Shown one piece after another: positions 34,836 through 42,905 of a stretch of 64,000 bases of DNA (position 1 is the first letter of the stretch; each line of letters opens with the position of its first letter). A program made the translations under genes and the position numbers. Source of the stretch: Campylobacter sp. CCS1377 (GTDB lineage Bacteria; Campylobacterota; Campylobacteria; Campylobacterales; Campylobacteraceae); assembly GCF_040008265.1 (NCBI RefSeq), contig NZ_CP155620.1, positions 1,550,001 through 1,614,000 of the forward strand, written 5' to 3'. The notes below the pieces were generated by a model that was not told the DNA's origin, made no database searches, and was given only the letters and a program-made list of their open reading frames with translations.

Positions 34836-35600
34836 ATGAGCCCAAAAGAGCTAAGAGAAAAAATCGCAAAAGGTGAAATAAAAGATCAAACTTCAGGTAT
34901 GGCCTTAGGCTATGCACAAGCAAATTTAGTCATTTTGCCTAAAGAATATGCTAAAGATTTTGAAACTTTTTGTATGCTTAATCCAAAACCATGCCCGCTT
35001 TTAGAGATAGTGCATGGCAAATTCACTCAAAAAATTGCTAAAAATGCAAATATTTACACAGATATTCCAAAATATTTCATTTATGAAAATGGAGTAAAAA
35101 CTAAAGAAGCTTATGATGTAAGCGAGTATTATAGTGATGATTTGGTAGGCTTTTTACTGGGTTGTAGTTTTTCTTTTGAAGAAGCCTTGCTTGAAAATGG
35201 TTTAGAAATAAGACACATAAGCCACAAACGCAATGTGCCAATGTATAAAACCAATATTGCTTGTAAAAGTGCTGGAGTTTTTAGTGGAGAAATGGTTGTT
35301 TCTATGCGTCCTTTTACTCCTAATGATGCTAAAAAAGCCAGTGAAATTACCGCTAATTATCCTTTAGTTCATGGAGCTCCTGTGCAAATTGATAATGCTA
35401 AAGAAATCGGTATAAATGATATTTTAAAAGCGGATTTTGGCGACGATCCTATCATAAAAGAAGGAGAAATTCCTGTATTTTGGGCTTGTGGAGTAACGCC
35501 GCAAAATGTGATAATGAAAGCAAAATTACCTTTTGTAATCACTCACGCACCAGGGCATATGTTTATAAGCGATATTTTAAATTCGTCTTTAAAATCTTAA
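34836..35600 (+). CDS. DUF1445 / YcsI-like putative hydro-lyase
   Basis: The product has 254 residues and belongs to the DUF1445 (YcsI) family. Visible family signatures are GYAQANLVILPKEYA near residue 25, DLVGFLLGCSFSFEEAL near residue 103, MVVSMRPFTPNDAKKASEIT near residue 155 and FVITHAPGHMFISDI near the C-terminus. A eukaryotic member with this domain acts as a D-glutamate cyclase producing 5-oxo-D-proline, which would fit the 5-oxoprolinase operon, but the bacterial reaction is not established here. AAGGAG precedes the ATG. It converges with the DMT exporter gene with a four-base overlap. Confidence 0.86.
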   Translation: MSPKELREKIAKGEIKDQTSGMALGYAQANLVILPKEYAKDFETFCMLNPKPCPLLEIVHGKFTQKIAKNANIYTDIPKYFIYENGVKTKEAYDVSEYYSDDLVGFLLGCSFSFEEALLENGLEIRHISHKRNVPMYKTNIACKSAGVFSGEMVVSMRPFTPNDAKKASEITANYPLVHGAPVQIDNAKEIGINDILKADFGDDPIIKEGEIPVFWACGVTPQNVIMKAKLPFVITHAPGHMFISDILNSSLKS

Positions 35601-36493
35601 GATTTTTTCTTGCTATGAATATTAATAAAATATATAGCAAAAATCGCTAAAATACAACCTATCAAAGTAAGCACCGTAGGTACTTCATCTAAGATGAAAA
35701 AACTGCAGATTAACGCACTTGCAGGGGTAATTAAAACAAAAGAATTTGCCTTTACTCCGCCAAGTCTATGTATAGCATAATAATAAATACTCGTGCCAAT
35801 AATTGTAGATAATACCACTACAACAAACATATTAACCCAAAATTTTACATCACTTGTCAAAACCTTAAACGGCTCATCTAAAAATAAAACCCATGAAAAC
35901 ATTAAAGTAGAAATTAAATTAATATAAAGATTAATCGTTAAAGGATGTGCACCTTTTGCCTTGTGTGTGAAAAGCGTAATACTTGCCCAAATCAAAGCAC
36001 AAAGTAAAAAGAGTATATTGAATTTGCCAAAAATTTCATCAAGTGAGCCAAGATTTAATAAACAAAACCCAGAAGCAAGACCTAAAATAAGTCCTAAAAT
36101 TTCACTTTTTCCTACTCTTTGGATTAATTTTTCATTTTTTCTTAAAACAATACTTAACATAAAAAATATATAAGAAAAAATAGGGATCATCGTAGTTACT
36201 AAAACACCACCTTTTCCGGCTTCTCCATATCTTAAAGCAATGAAAAAAACAAAAGTATAAAGTCCGTTTAAAATACCTGCGCAAAACACCCATTTAAAAA
36301 TTTGTAAAGGAATTTTAAGTGGTATTTTTAAAAAATAAAGCATTGAAAAAGAACCCAAAAATACAAATAAAAAACGCCAAAAAGTAATCACAGCAGGACT
36401 TGTATAAGTTGTTAAAATTTTAGAAGTGGGCCAAGAAGATCCCCATAAAAACATAGCGATGATAAGCAGGATATATAAATAACGATCTTTCAT
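35597..36493 (-). CDS. EamA/DMT-family exporter
   Basis: A 298-residue membrane protein with ten predicted helices in two EamA repeats (drug/metabolite transporter superfamily). The N-terminal IIAMFLWGSSWPTSKIL and the second-repeat ALIWASITLFTHKAKGAHP are typical, as is the C-terminal ASALICSFFILDEVPTVL helix pair. The C-terminus is charged (INIHSKKKS). It is transcribed towards the pxp operon and separates it from the capsule locus. Substrate unknown; export of amino acids or metabolites is the usual family role. Confidence 0.87.
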   Translation of the reverse strand: MKDRYLYILLIIAMFLWGSSWPTSKILTTYTSPAVITFWRFLFVFLGSFSMLYFLKIPLKIPLQIFKWVFCAGILNGLYTFVFFIALRYGEAGKGGVLVTTMIPIFSYIFFMLSIVLRKNEKLIQRVGKSEILGLILGLASGFCLLNLGSLDEIFGKFNILFLLCALIWASITLFTHKAKGAHPLTINLYINLISTLMFSWVLFLDEPFKVLTSDVKFWVNMFVVVVLSTIIGTSIYYYAIHRLGGVKANSFVLITPASALICSFFILDEVPTVLTLIGCILAIFAIYFINIHSKKKS

Positions 36494-36620
36494 ATATAAG
36501 CCTTTTATTTGATTAAATTTTAGGCGCTAAAACACTTGTCTTTTGCTTAAAAAATGCGTTTTAATGCAAATTGCCTAGCAAATTTGTTTAAAAAATATTT
36601 TCATAAAATTGTTTTAATCT

Positions 36621-37729
36621 TCACTGAATTTTAAGTATAAATTCTATCATTCTTCTGATTTTTCTAATGATAAAAGTTTTACAATCACTTACCATTTTTA
36701 TATGCCACTTTGTGAAATAATCTCGCTGCATTTTTAGCATCATTTCTAAACTTAGTTCAATTTCACATAAATCTTTGCTTCTTGGGTTAATATACCTTGG
36801 ATAAAGGATCAAAGCTCCAACTACAAGCTCTTCAAGGCTTAATTTTCTACTTCTTCTCTCGCATTTATATTTATCTTGTGTAAGCCCCCAACCCGCATAA
36901 AAAGGCATACCATAACAAACACACTCGCAATTCATAAGCAAAGCTTCAAAGCCCATACCAGAAGTTTTGGTATAAACCTTTTTAAAATAACTCAAAAGCT
37001 CAATAGGATTATAGTTTTCTTTTAAAATTACACATTCTTTTGGCAAATCTTTTACATCAAAATCACTTTGTTTTTTACCGCTTAATACATCTCGGGATGA
37101 ATTTTGATATATATCTTAGCATTTGGATTTTCTTTAATGGCATCATTTATGATATCTTGGGTTGAAAAACTATCAGCTAAACCGAATTTCAACGAGGCAT
37201 CATTTGCCACTTGTGTGATAACCAAAATGCGTTCTTCTTTGGTGCTAAAAAGCTCTTTTGGCACACGAAGGTTATTATTATACTTACTAAGTTTTTCTTT
37301 TTTTATAAGCTCTATAGCTTTTTTTGCTTGCTCTAATTCTTCATGGCTAAACTCATAAGTATTCAAAATATTTTCAAGCTTAGATGGAGTCGTGGCATCA
37401 TAGTAAATTCCCACATTATCTTTGGTAATAGAAAAACTTGGACTATTTTCCACACCCAAATTTAAAGAACGCAAAAAGCCATCTTCTAAAAGCAAAAATT
37501 GTATATTATACTTTTTAGCTAACTCTATAGCTTTTAAACATGATTTTTGTTTCCAACCCATAAAAATATCTTCTTGTTTTATATTTTTAAAGGCATAATA
37601 TAGATTTATGTTATAAAAATTTTGAGTATTTATTTTAAGTTTTTTGAGCTTGTGTAAAATTTCATAATCTCTTAATGTTTTTAATTTAAAAATATCTAAA
37701 TAACTAATTTTCGGGTAATATCTTTTCAA
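36621..37729 (-). pseudogene. Frameshifted single-unit KpsC-like capsule transferase
   Basis: Two minus-strand frames, 37082-37729 and 36621-37046, are halves of one gene. The first starts TTG at 37729 (overlapping the upstream stop) and carries FLLLEDGFLRSLNLGVENSP and IYYDATTPSKLENIL. It ends at KIHPEMY. A two-base duplication (GAGA for GA) near 37090 destroys the frame. Corrected, it would read HPDVLSGKKQSDF and then KVYTKTSGMGFEAL and GMPFYAGWGLT in the second frame. The joined protein of 368 residues corresponds to one of the two units found in KpsC. Its position at the locus edge is where Campylobacter kpsS or kpsC normally lies. True KpsS motifs (LLQGPMG, INSTAG) are absent, so I call it KpsC-like. 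Confidence 0.75.
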
Positions 37730-38258
37730 GATTTTCTAAGCTTTTTTATCGTCAGAGAATTCTGCTTGAATATAAATTTAAATCTTTCAAGTATCTCTAC
37801 AATAACACCACCCAAATGAAATTTAATCTCATAAGTTGCCACCATATTATTTTTAATCATAAATTCTATCGTTTGAAAATAATTAAGAACCAAAATAACA
37901 GATCTTTTTAAATCTTGATTATATTTAATTTCGCTAATTATTTCTTGCTCATCATAACCCTTTTTGTATTTTAATTTTTCCTTAATCTCTCTTGTTTTAT
38001 CTCTAGCAATCAAAAAATGTGGATCATCCCACTTTGAAATCAATTCGAAAATATTCTGAATCCTTTTACTATTTTCATCATCTTTTTGCCTTATAACACT
38101 CAATTGAACCGTTACAATAGCCAAAAAAGACTAGATAAGGTTATAATACGATTTTTATCCAAATCGTACAATGCCAAAATAAAAACTGCAAAATAAATAA
38201 GAGTGAAAAATTTTATTCTCAATAAGTTTTTATATATACCCTCAACTAATTTACGCAT
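37726..38258 (-). pseudogene. Frameshifted membrane-anchored protein (DUF4760-like)
   Basis: ATG at 38258 has GAAGGG just upstream. The frame gives MRKLVEGIYKNLLRI and a membrane helix (FFTLIYFAVFILALYDLDK). At a T6 run (38123-38128) the frame is lost, and the protein resumes in the next frame as AIVTVQLSVIRQKDDENSK, continuing to 37726. The downstream 132-codon frame is what a gene caller would report. The soluble part is helical (FELISKWDDPHFLIARDK, LNYFQTIEFMI), reminiscent of DUF4760 proteins, though that family call is tentative. The stop overlaps the KpsC-like pseudogene start. Confidence 0.6.
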
Positions 38259-38560
38259 CTTTTCCCTTCAAAAACTTGATAATCATGCGGAATTCCAATA
38301 TCTATAAAATAATCTTCAAAAATTTCAGCTCTAACCTTTAAAGCTTTAAAATTTTCTTGTGACAAACTTTCAAAAGACAACTTAGATTCTAGCGAAAAAC
38401 CTTTAAAAATATTTTAACTAAAAGATAAATTCCACCATTAACAAAGCCTTATTTTGCAAAATTCCTTTTCTTTAAAGGATTTGATAATCTATTATTATCA
38501 AGCTCTACCGTTCCATATCTATCAAAGTATCTCATAATTTTAAAGCGAAGCAAATTTTGT
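38246..38560 (-). pseudogene. Remnant of an hddC-like heptose guanylyltransferase gene
   Basis: The minus strand matches the 3' half of the intact hddC at 44776-45435. Bases 38295-38333 are identical to 44810-44848, and after one mismatch the next 25 also match. The C-terminal residues read FEDYFIDIGIPHDYQVFEG, against FEDYFIDIGVPEDYKEF in the intact copy. A single-base deletion and an in-frame TAG near 38400 show decay, and the 5' half is missing. The remnant's reading frame ends at 38246, overlapping the next gene's start, as in a former operon. Confidence 0.8.
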
Positions 38561-38732
38561 TATCATTTAGGATTTTAATTCTTCAATAGAATCTTGAAAT
38601 TAATTTTTAATATAATTTTATAAATTTTACATGATCTTGCTCCTATTTTGTCTAAGAACAATTATACAAAAATTTACCGATGCTTAGATAATTGTATTTT
38701 TATAAAAGTGTATCCTCTTAAGCAAAAATACA
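38561..38732. other. Non-coding stretch after the capsule operon
   Basis: A/T-rich DNA without a supportable gene separates the hddC remnant from the last cps gene. Two competing weak inverted repeats (ACAATTAT/ATAATTGT and TCTAAG/CTTAGA, about 38660-38695) could act in termination, but no clear stem plus T-run is seen. Confidence 0.4.
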
Positions 38733-40694
38733 TTATTTATTTTTCTTCTTTTCTCTATATTCTTGCTTCAACCTACATACTTCTTTGAAGAAGCCGATGT
38801 ATGCAAATATTCGCCTCAGTCCCCGCATATTATTTGCTTTTATGAGTGCTTCTCCTAGTTTGTAGGTTAGATGATTTTTGATTTTTATTGCTTCTTGATA
38901 ATCTTCATAGGATTCTAGTGGAGGTAGTTTTAGATTTGGGTTTTGAGTTATACTTTGTTTATAGAGTTCTTGTTCTTTTTGATGAGTTTCTTTTATATAA
39001 GATAATACATAGGGCATTCTTATACATCCTAGTAAAGATTTAGAATTACTTATCATAGCTTGTCCTAGTTTATAAGAAAGTTGGTTTTTGATTCTTTGTG
39101 TGGCTCTAAAATAATTTTTATCTCGATTTTCATCTTTACAATACCTTTTTATAACCTCTTGAAAAAAATATTTAAACCTATTAAGCTTTTTATCATCAAT
39201 TTTACCTTGAAGCGCCAATAAATCCAAATATAACTCTTGTGATATATTAGGCATAATATAGCCATTAGAAACCAAAGCTTCTCCAGTCAACTTCTCCTCT
39301 ATATAAGTTTGAATAATTTCAAAATTGTTTAGCAAAATCCAATTTCTTGCAACATGATGATTGTGTAATACTTTGGGAGTTTGTTGAAAAAAATCAAAAT
39401 GTTTATTCAAAAAGGCATAATTCCATATTTTAGAATATATTTCCATCGTATTTCTTCTGCCATACACAACAAAATCTTTTGGAGTACCATTTTGATATTC
39501 AAAAACCTTTAAAGCCAATTCATTATTTTTTACATTATTTAATTTATCTAAGCTTAACTCTGAAACATATTTTGCATCCGGTCTAAGCCTAATAACAAAA
39601 TCATATTTAAAATCATTTCTCTTTTCATATTCCTCCATTAATTCAAAAGCTCTACAAACACCATAATTTAATTTAGAATTATTTGTAACTTTTCCATATT
39701 TATCTTCAAAATCATTTTGTTTTTCTATAGCATAAGACTTAATTTCTTTTATGCTACCCAACTGCACATCCATAACTTTACTTTGTGCATAGAACTCTCT
39801 ATTTAAAACTCGACTAGTATTTGGGAAAAACTTTTTAAATAGAACATCTTTTCTAATTTCTTCATCAGCTATTTTATCAAAAACTGGCTCCAATAATCTT
39901 TTGACCCAGTGCCCACCCCCACATAATGCTGGCCATTCTATTACCTCTTCCCAAGTAAATACAAAACAATCAACCTTAAATGATCGAGAAAAAGTTTTTA
40001 TGACATCTTGTAAACCGCTTAACCAATCGCCTCTAGATGCTCCAGAAATACAAAGGGCAATTCTATTAGCTGTTTGTATATTTTCATCTTCAAATAAAAA
40101 TGATTTTAAAATATCATTATGTTTTTTATAGTAAATCCTACTACCATAATCTTGACCAAAATCATTTAACAATACAGTTGACAAATTTGCAAAAAATAAA
40201 TAATCTTTTATTTGATTCTCATTATTAAAAATTTTAAATTGGCTTATTTTTTCTCCAGATAAAGCCAAATCTATAATTTTTGAAACATAGTATTTTTTTG
40301 ATAATCTACTTATTTTATTTCTATATTCCCAAAGAAATTTTTTACACAATAAATCAATATCTAATGTTTCAGTATATATAGCACTATTTAACTGAAAACA
40401 TACATAACAGTCCAAAGAAACATCCAATAAAGCAATTTCATTTTTTTCTAATATTTTCACAAAATTATCATAAGAAATATTAATTTTTGTATCTATCCAC
40501 CAATTTGGTTTACTCTCATATATATTCATTAATCTTGCAATCTTCTTTAACTGTCCCGTTGCATACAAATAAACAATATAGTCCATACTAGTCTTATCGT
40601 TATTTTCAAATGCTATTTCATAATAATGCTCTAAAATATTAAAATCCCAATTCTGCAAAGCCAACTGTATTTTATATTCTAAGTTTTTATTCAT
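38733..40694 (-). CDS. Large putative transferase of the capsule cassette
   Basis: The product has 653 residues from ATG at 40694, preceded by AGGTGG and overlapping the upstream stop by eight bases; a longer frame to 40769 is less likely. The central domain starts with ALCISGASRGDWLSGLQDV near residue 210 and has VDCFVFTWEE and FDFVIRLRPDAKY-like strands near residue 365, a pattern I know from capsule transferases and DUF-type surface sugar transferases. The C-terminal 110 residues hold two imperfect copies of a [RK]IKN[QH]L[ST]YKLG unit (QLSYKLGQAMI, HLTYKLGEALI), common in Campylobacter glycan enzymes. It is last in the operon and is the likely acceptor-side enzyme for the cassette product. 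Function inferred. Confidence 0.68.
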   Translation of the reverse strand: MNKNLEYKIQLALQNWDFNILEHYYEIAFENNDKTSMDYIVYLYATGQLKKIARLMNIYESKPNWWIDTKINISYDNFVKILEKNEIALLDVSLDCYVCFQLNSAIYTETLDIDLLCKKFLWEYRNKISRLSKKYYVSKIIDLALSGEKISQFKIFNNENQIKDYLFFANLSTVLLNDFGQDYGSRIYYKKHNDILKSFLFEDENIQTANRIALCISGASRGDWLSGLQDVIKTFSRSFKVDCFVFTWEEVIEWPALCGGGHWVKRLLEPVFDKIADEEIRKDVLFKKFFPNTSRVLNREFYAQSKVMDVQLGSIKEIKSYAIEKQNDFEDKYGKVTNNSKLNYGVCRAFELMEEYEKRNDFKYDFVIRLRPDAKYVSELSLDKLNNVKNNELALKVFEYQNGTPKDFVVYGRRNTMEIYSKIWNYAFLNKHFDFFQQTPKVLHNHHVARNWILLNNFEIIQTYIEEKLTGEALVSNGYIMPNISQELYLDLLALQGKIDDKKLNRFKYFFQEVIKRYCKDENRDKNYFRATQRIKNQLSYKLGQAMISNSKSLLGCIRMPYVLSYIKETHQKEQELYKQSITQNPNLKLPPLESYEDYQEAIKIKNHLTYKLGEALIKANNMRGLRRIFAYIGFFKEVCRLKQEYREKKKNK

Positions 40695-42174
40695 TATCCA
40701 CCTTCCTAAACCAATATTTATTCTCAAAATATTCTTCTGGAGTTCCAAAAGAAAAATAATTATCAACAACTATATAGCCTATTTTATACGATTTAATTAA
40801 TAGTTCAAATACATTGTCAATATAAAATTCACCATTGGTTTTTATATCTTCCTTAAATATCTTATCTATATATTCTAACAATAGAGAATTTTCTTTAAAA
40901 TAAAAACTACCTATCATCACCAAATCAGCATTATTGTCTCTATTTTTAATGAAAATGTTTTGTATTTCATTATTTTTTCCTTCTATCCAAGTAAAATAAT
41001 GCGGATTGTTAATATTATATTTAGAAGCTGGTGTTGTAAATATAATAATTTCATATTTTTCTCGTAATTTTATAAAAGCATCATTGATATGTTTGGCAAT
41101 TAAATCACAAGGAAGAATTAAAACATCACCTTTTAAATCTTTACAAGATTCTTTATAAGAATATGCTGCACCGATTTTATTTGGTTTAACAAATCTTACT
41201 TCTTGATTAATGTTTTCCCAATATTTTTCATGATCTTTTGCGCCGACACATACGATACTAGTTTCAATATTTCTTAAAGTTTCAATTATATTTTCTATAA
41301 TACTTGAATTTTTAAGCGGTAAAAATGGCTTTGGTTGATTAAAATTTAGATTTAAAAATCTTTCACCTCGCCCAGCTGACAATATAATAGTGTTTTGAAT
41401 TTTTATTTTTTCATTATTAACATCTTGCGAATTTAATTTGTTTTTTACATATTCAAAATCTTTTGGGGTGCCAAATTGGTAGAATTTTTCTATAAAAGGG
41501 TAGCATAAAACATTTTCTAGGTAATTATTGGTCGCTGAAATATAATACTCTCCAGAAATCATATCTTTAACATCCATTTGTTTTTTAATCGCCTCTGTGG
41601 CTAATTTCAAACTTCTAAAATAATAAATCCCTGAAGAATAATATTCTTCAAATTTATTTTTAGAATTATATTTTTCTATAACTTCATATACCTTATAAGT
41701 GTTTTTATAAACTTTACACGCTGCATATACATTTTCTAAAGGTATTAAATGCGGATGATAGCCCGTATAACAAGGAATTATTCCTTGTGCGTCTTGATTT
41801 TCTTGTGTAAAATTTAAAAAGTCTTTATAATTCCATTTTTGTCCAAAATCACAATAGCTAATAATAACTTCTTCGTCTAATATATTTTGAAGTTGTGACA
41901 TTACTCCATACAAACTTCCAGCAGGTCCTAGTTTTTCACCTTTGTAGATAATAACTTTTGCGTTTATATTTCTTGTTTGAACGAAATCTTCAAATTTGCT
42001 TTTTTCGCTTTCTTGTGCAATAAAATAAAAAGTATCATTTTGCACATCAAAACATTCAATTACATAATCCAAAATGACTTTATTTTCCATAACTTTGATG
42101 AAAGGTTTTAATTCTTTATAACCCGCTTCCTTAAATCTTTTTCCTATTCCAGTCGCTGGTATTATAATATTCAT
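40687..42174 (-). CDS. Double-domain nucleotidyltransferase
   Basis: The product has 495 residues made of two tandem nucleotidyltransferase (GT-A-like) domains. Domain 1 (about 1-235) begins NIIIPATGIGKRFKEAGYKE and resembles the cytidylyltransferase-like Cj1416 type. Domain 2 (about 262-495) begins TIILSAGRGERFLNLNFNQP with a canonical AGxGxR. Both contain internal Asp-rich metal strands (ISYCDFGQ; ILPCDLIAK) and end with a matching motif (FYQFGTPKDFEYV; YFSFGTPEEYFEN), which shows internal duplication. It overlaps the aldolase gene as ATGA and the transferase by eight bases. It presumably activates one or two phosphorylated small molecules with CTP or another NTP. Confidence 0.82.
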   Translation of the reverse strand: MNIIIPATGIGKRFKEAGYKELKPFIKVMENKVILDYVIECFDVQNDTFYFIAQESEKSKFEDFVQTRNINAKVIIYKGEKLGPAGSLYGVMSQLQNILDEEVIISYCDFGQKWNYKDFLNFTQENQDAQGIIPCYTGYHPHLIPLENVYAACKVYKNTYKVYEVIEKYNSKNKFEEYYSSGIYYFRSLKLATEAIKKQMDVKDMISGEYYISATNNYLENVLCYPFIEKFYQFGTPKDFEYVKNKLNSQDVNNEKIKIQNTIILSAGRGERFLNLNFNQPKPFLPLKNSSIIENIIETLRNIETSIVCVGAKDHEKYWENINQEVRFVKPNKIGAAYSYKESCKDLKGDVLILPCDLIAKHINDAFIKLREKYEIIIFTTPASKYNINNPHYFTWIEGKNNEIQNIFIKNRDNNADLVMIGSFYFKENSLLLEYIDKIFKEDIKTNGEFYIDNVFELLIKSYKIGYIVVDNYFSFGTPEEYFENKYWFRKVDNE

Positions 42175-42905
42175 TTTTTATTCTCACTTTCCATAATTTT
42201 TCTTCTATATTTTTCATCAGGCAAATTTAATAGTTTGCAAATTTCATTTTGCTTTAAAGTGACTAAATCTAGGTTTTTATTTCTTGCTATATTTTCGATA
42301 GTATTTCTAAATAACCATAATTCGGCATTAGTGGTATCAATAGCATCATCTGGAGTGTATATAGAATTATTTTGCTCACAAAAATATTCTTTTAAATTAA
42401 TATATAGGTTAAATACATCTTGAATTTCTTCTGCATAGATAATAACACCGTGGTTTTTTAACATCACCACACCTTTTTCTTTATAAATATAATTTTCATT
42501 TAATGTCTTCCATAAATCATCTCCTGGTAAAACAAAATCAATAAAATCATGGTCATTAAATCTATAATTTTTTGCACAAAGATAAGGCAGGATATAAACC
42601 GGATGATAATGTGCTACATATTTATTCTTAAAGACTGTATGCATTTTAATTTCCATAGACGGCTTTGTTATATCTGTATAATATTGCTCTTGATAATAAG
42701 TAAAAGAATTAATTTTATCTTTAAAAATAGAAACTTTATGTTCTTTTTTTAAATCCTCACCAGATGATTTAATTACCAAATAATGCTCACTTTTAACAGA
42801 GATATTTCCACCCTTAAATGGAGCATCTAAAATATTTCCAAAAATCTTACAAAGCTTTTGATATTCATTAATGCATCGATCAAGTTCTTTTGTGCTATTT
42901 ATCAT
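42171..42905 (-). CDS. Class II aldolase/adducin-family protein
   Basis: A 244-residue protein of the zinc-dependent class II aldolase family (L-fuculose-1-phosphate aldolase/RhaD/MtnB fold). KGGNIS near residue 31 is the phosphate-binding loop, HYHPVYILPY near residue 99 gives metal-binding histidines, and MLKNHGVIIY near residue 148 gives the third. An acidic residue in KPSMEIKMHT (near residue 85) matches the catalytic Glu. Members cleave or form carbon-carbon bonds, or act as dehydratases on ketose or aldose phosphates. It overlaps the HAD-kinase gene by 11 bases and the double nucleotidyltransferase by four. The substrate is unknown; the context is production of a phosphorylated small molecule. 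Confidence 0.87.
   Translation of the reverse strand: MINSTKELDRCINEYQKLCKIFGNILDAPFKGGNISVKSEHYLVIKSSGEDLKKEHKVSIFKDKINSFTYYQEQYYTDITKPSMEIKMHTVFKNKYVAHYHPVYILPYLCAKNYRFNDHDFIDFVLPGDDLWKTLNENYIYKEKGVVMLKNHGVIIYAEEIQDVFNLYINLKEYFCEQNNSIYTPDDAIDTTNAELWLFRNTIENIARNKNLDLVTLKQNEICKLLNLPDEKYRRKIMESENKK

Noticed and set aside
36621-37729. Calling the broken gene kpsS
   Set aside because: Its motifs (LLEDGFLRS, GFEAL, PFYAGWGLT) are those of KpsC units. KpsS motifs such as an N-terminal LLQGPMG and INSTAG are missing.
39911-39920. C-rich run (GCCCACCCCC) as another contingency tract
   Set aside because: It is interrupted and only five C long, encoding GGGH in a conserved-looking segment.
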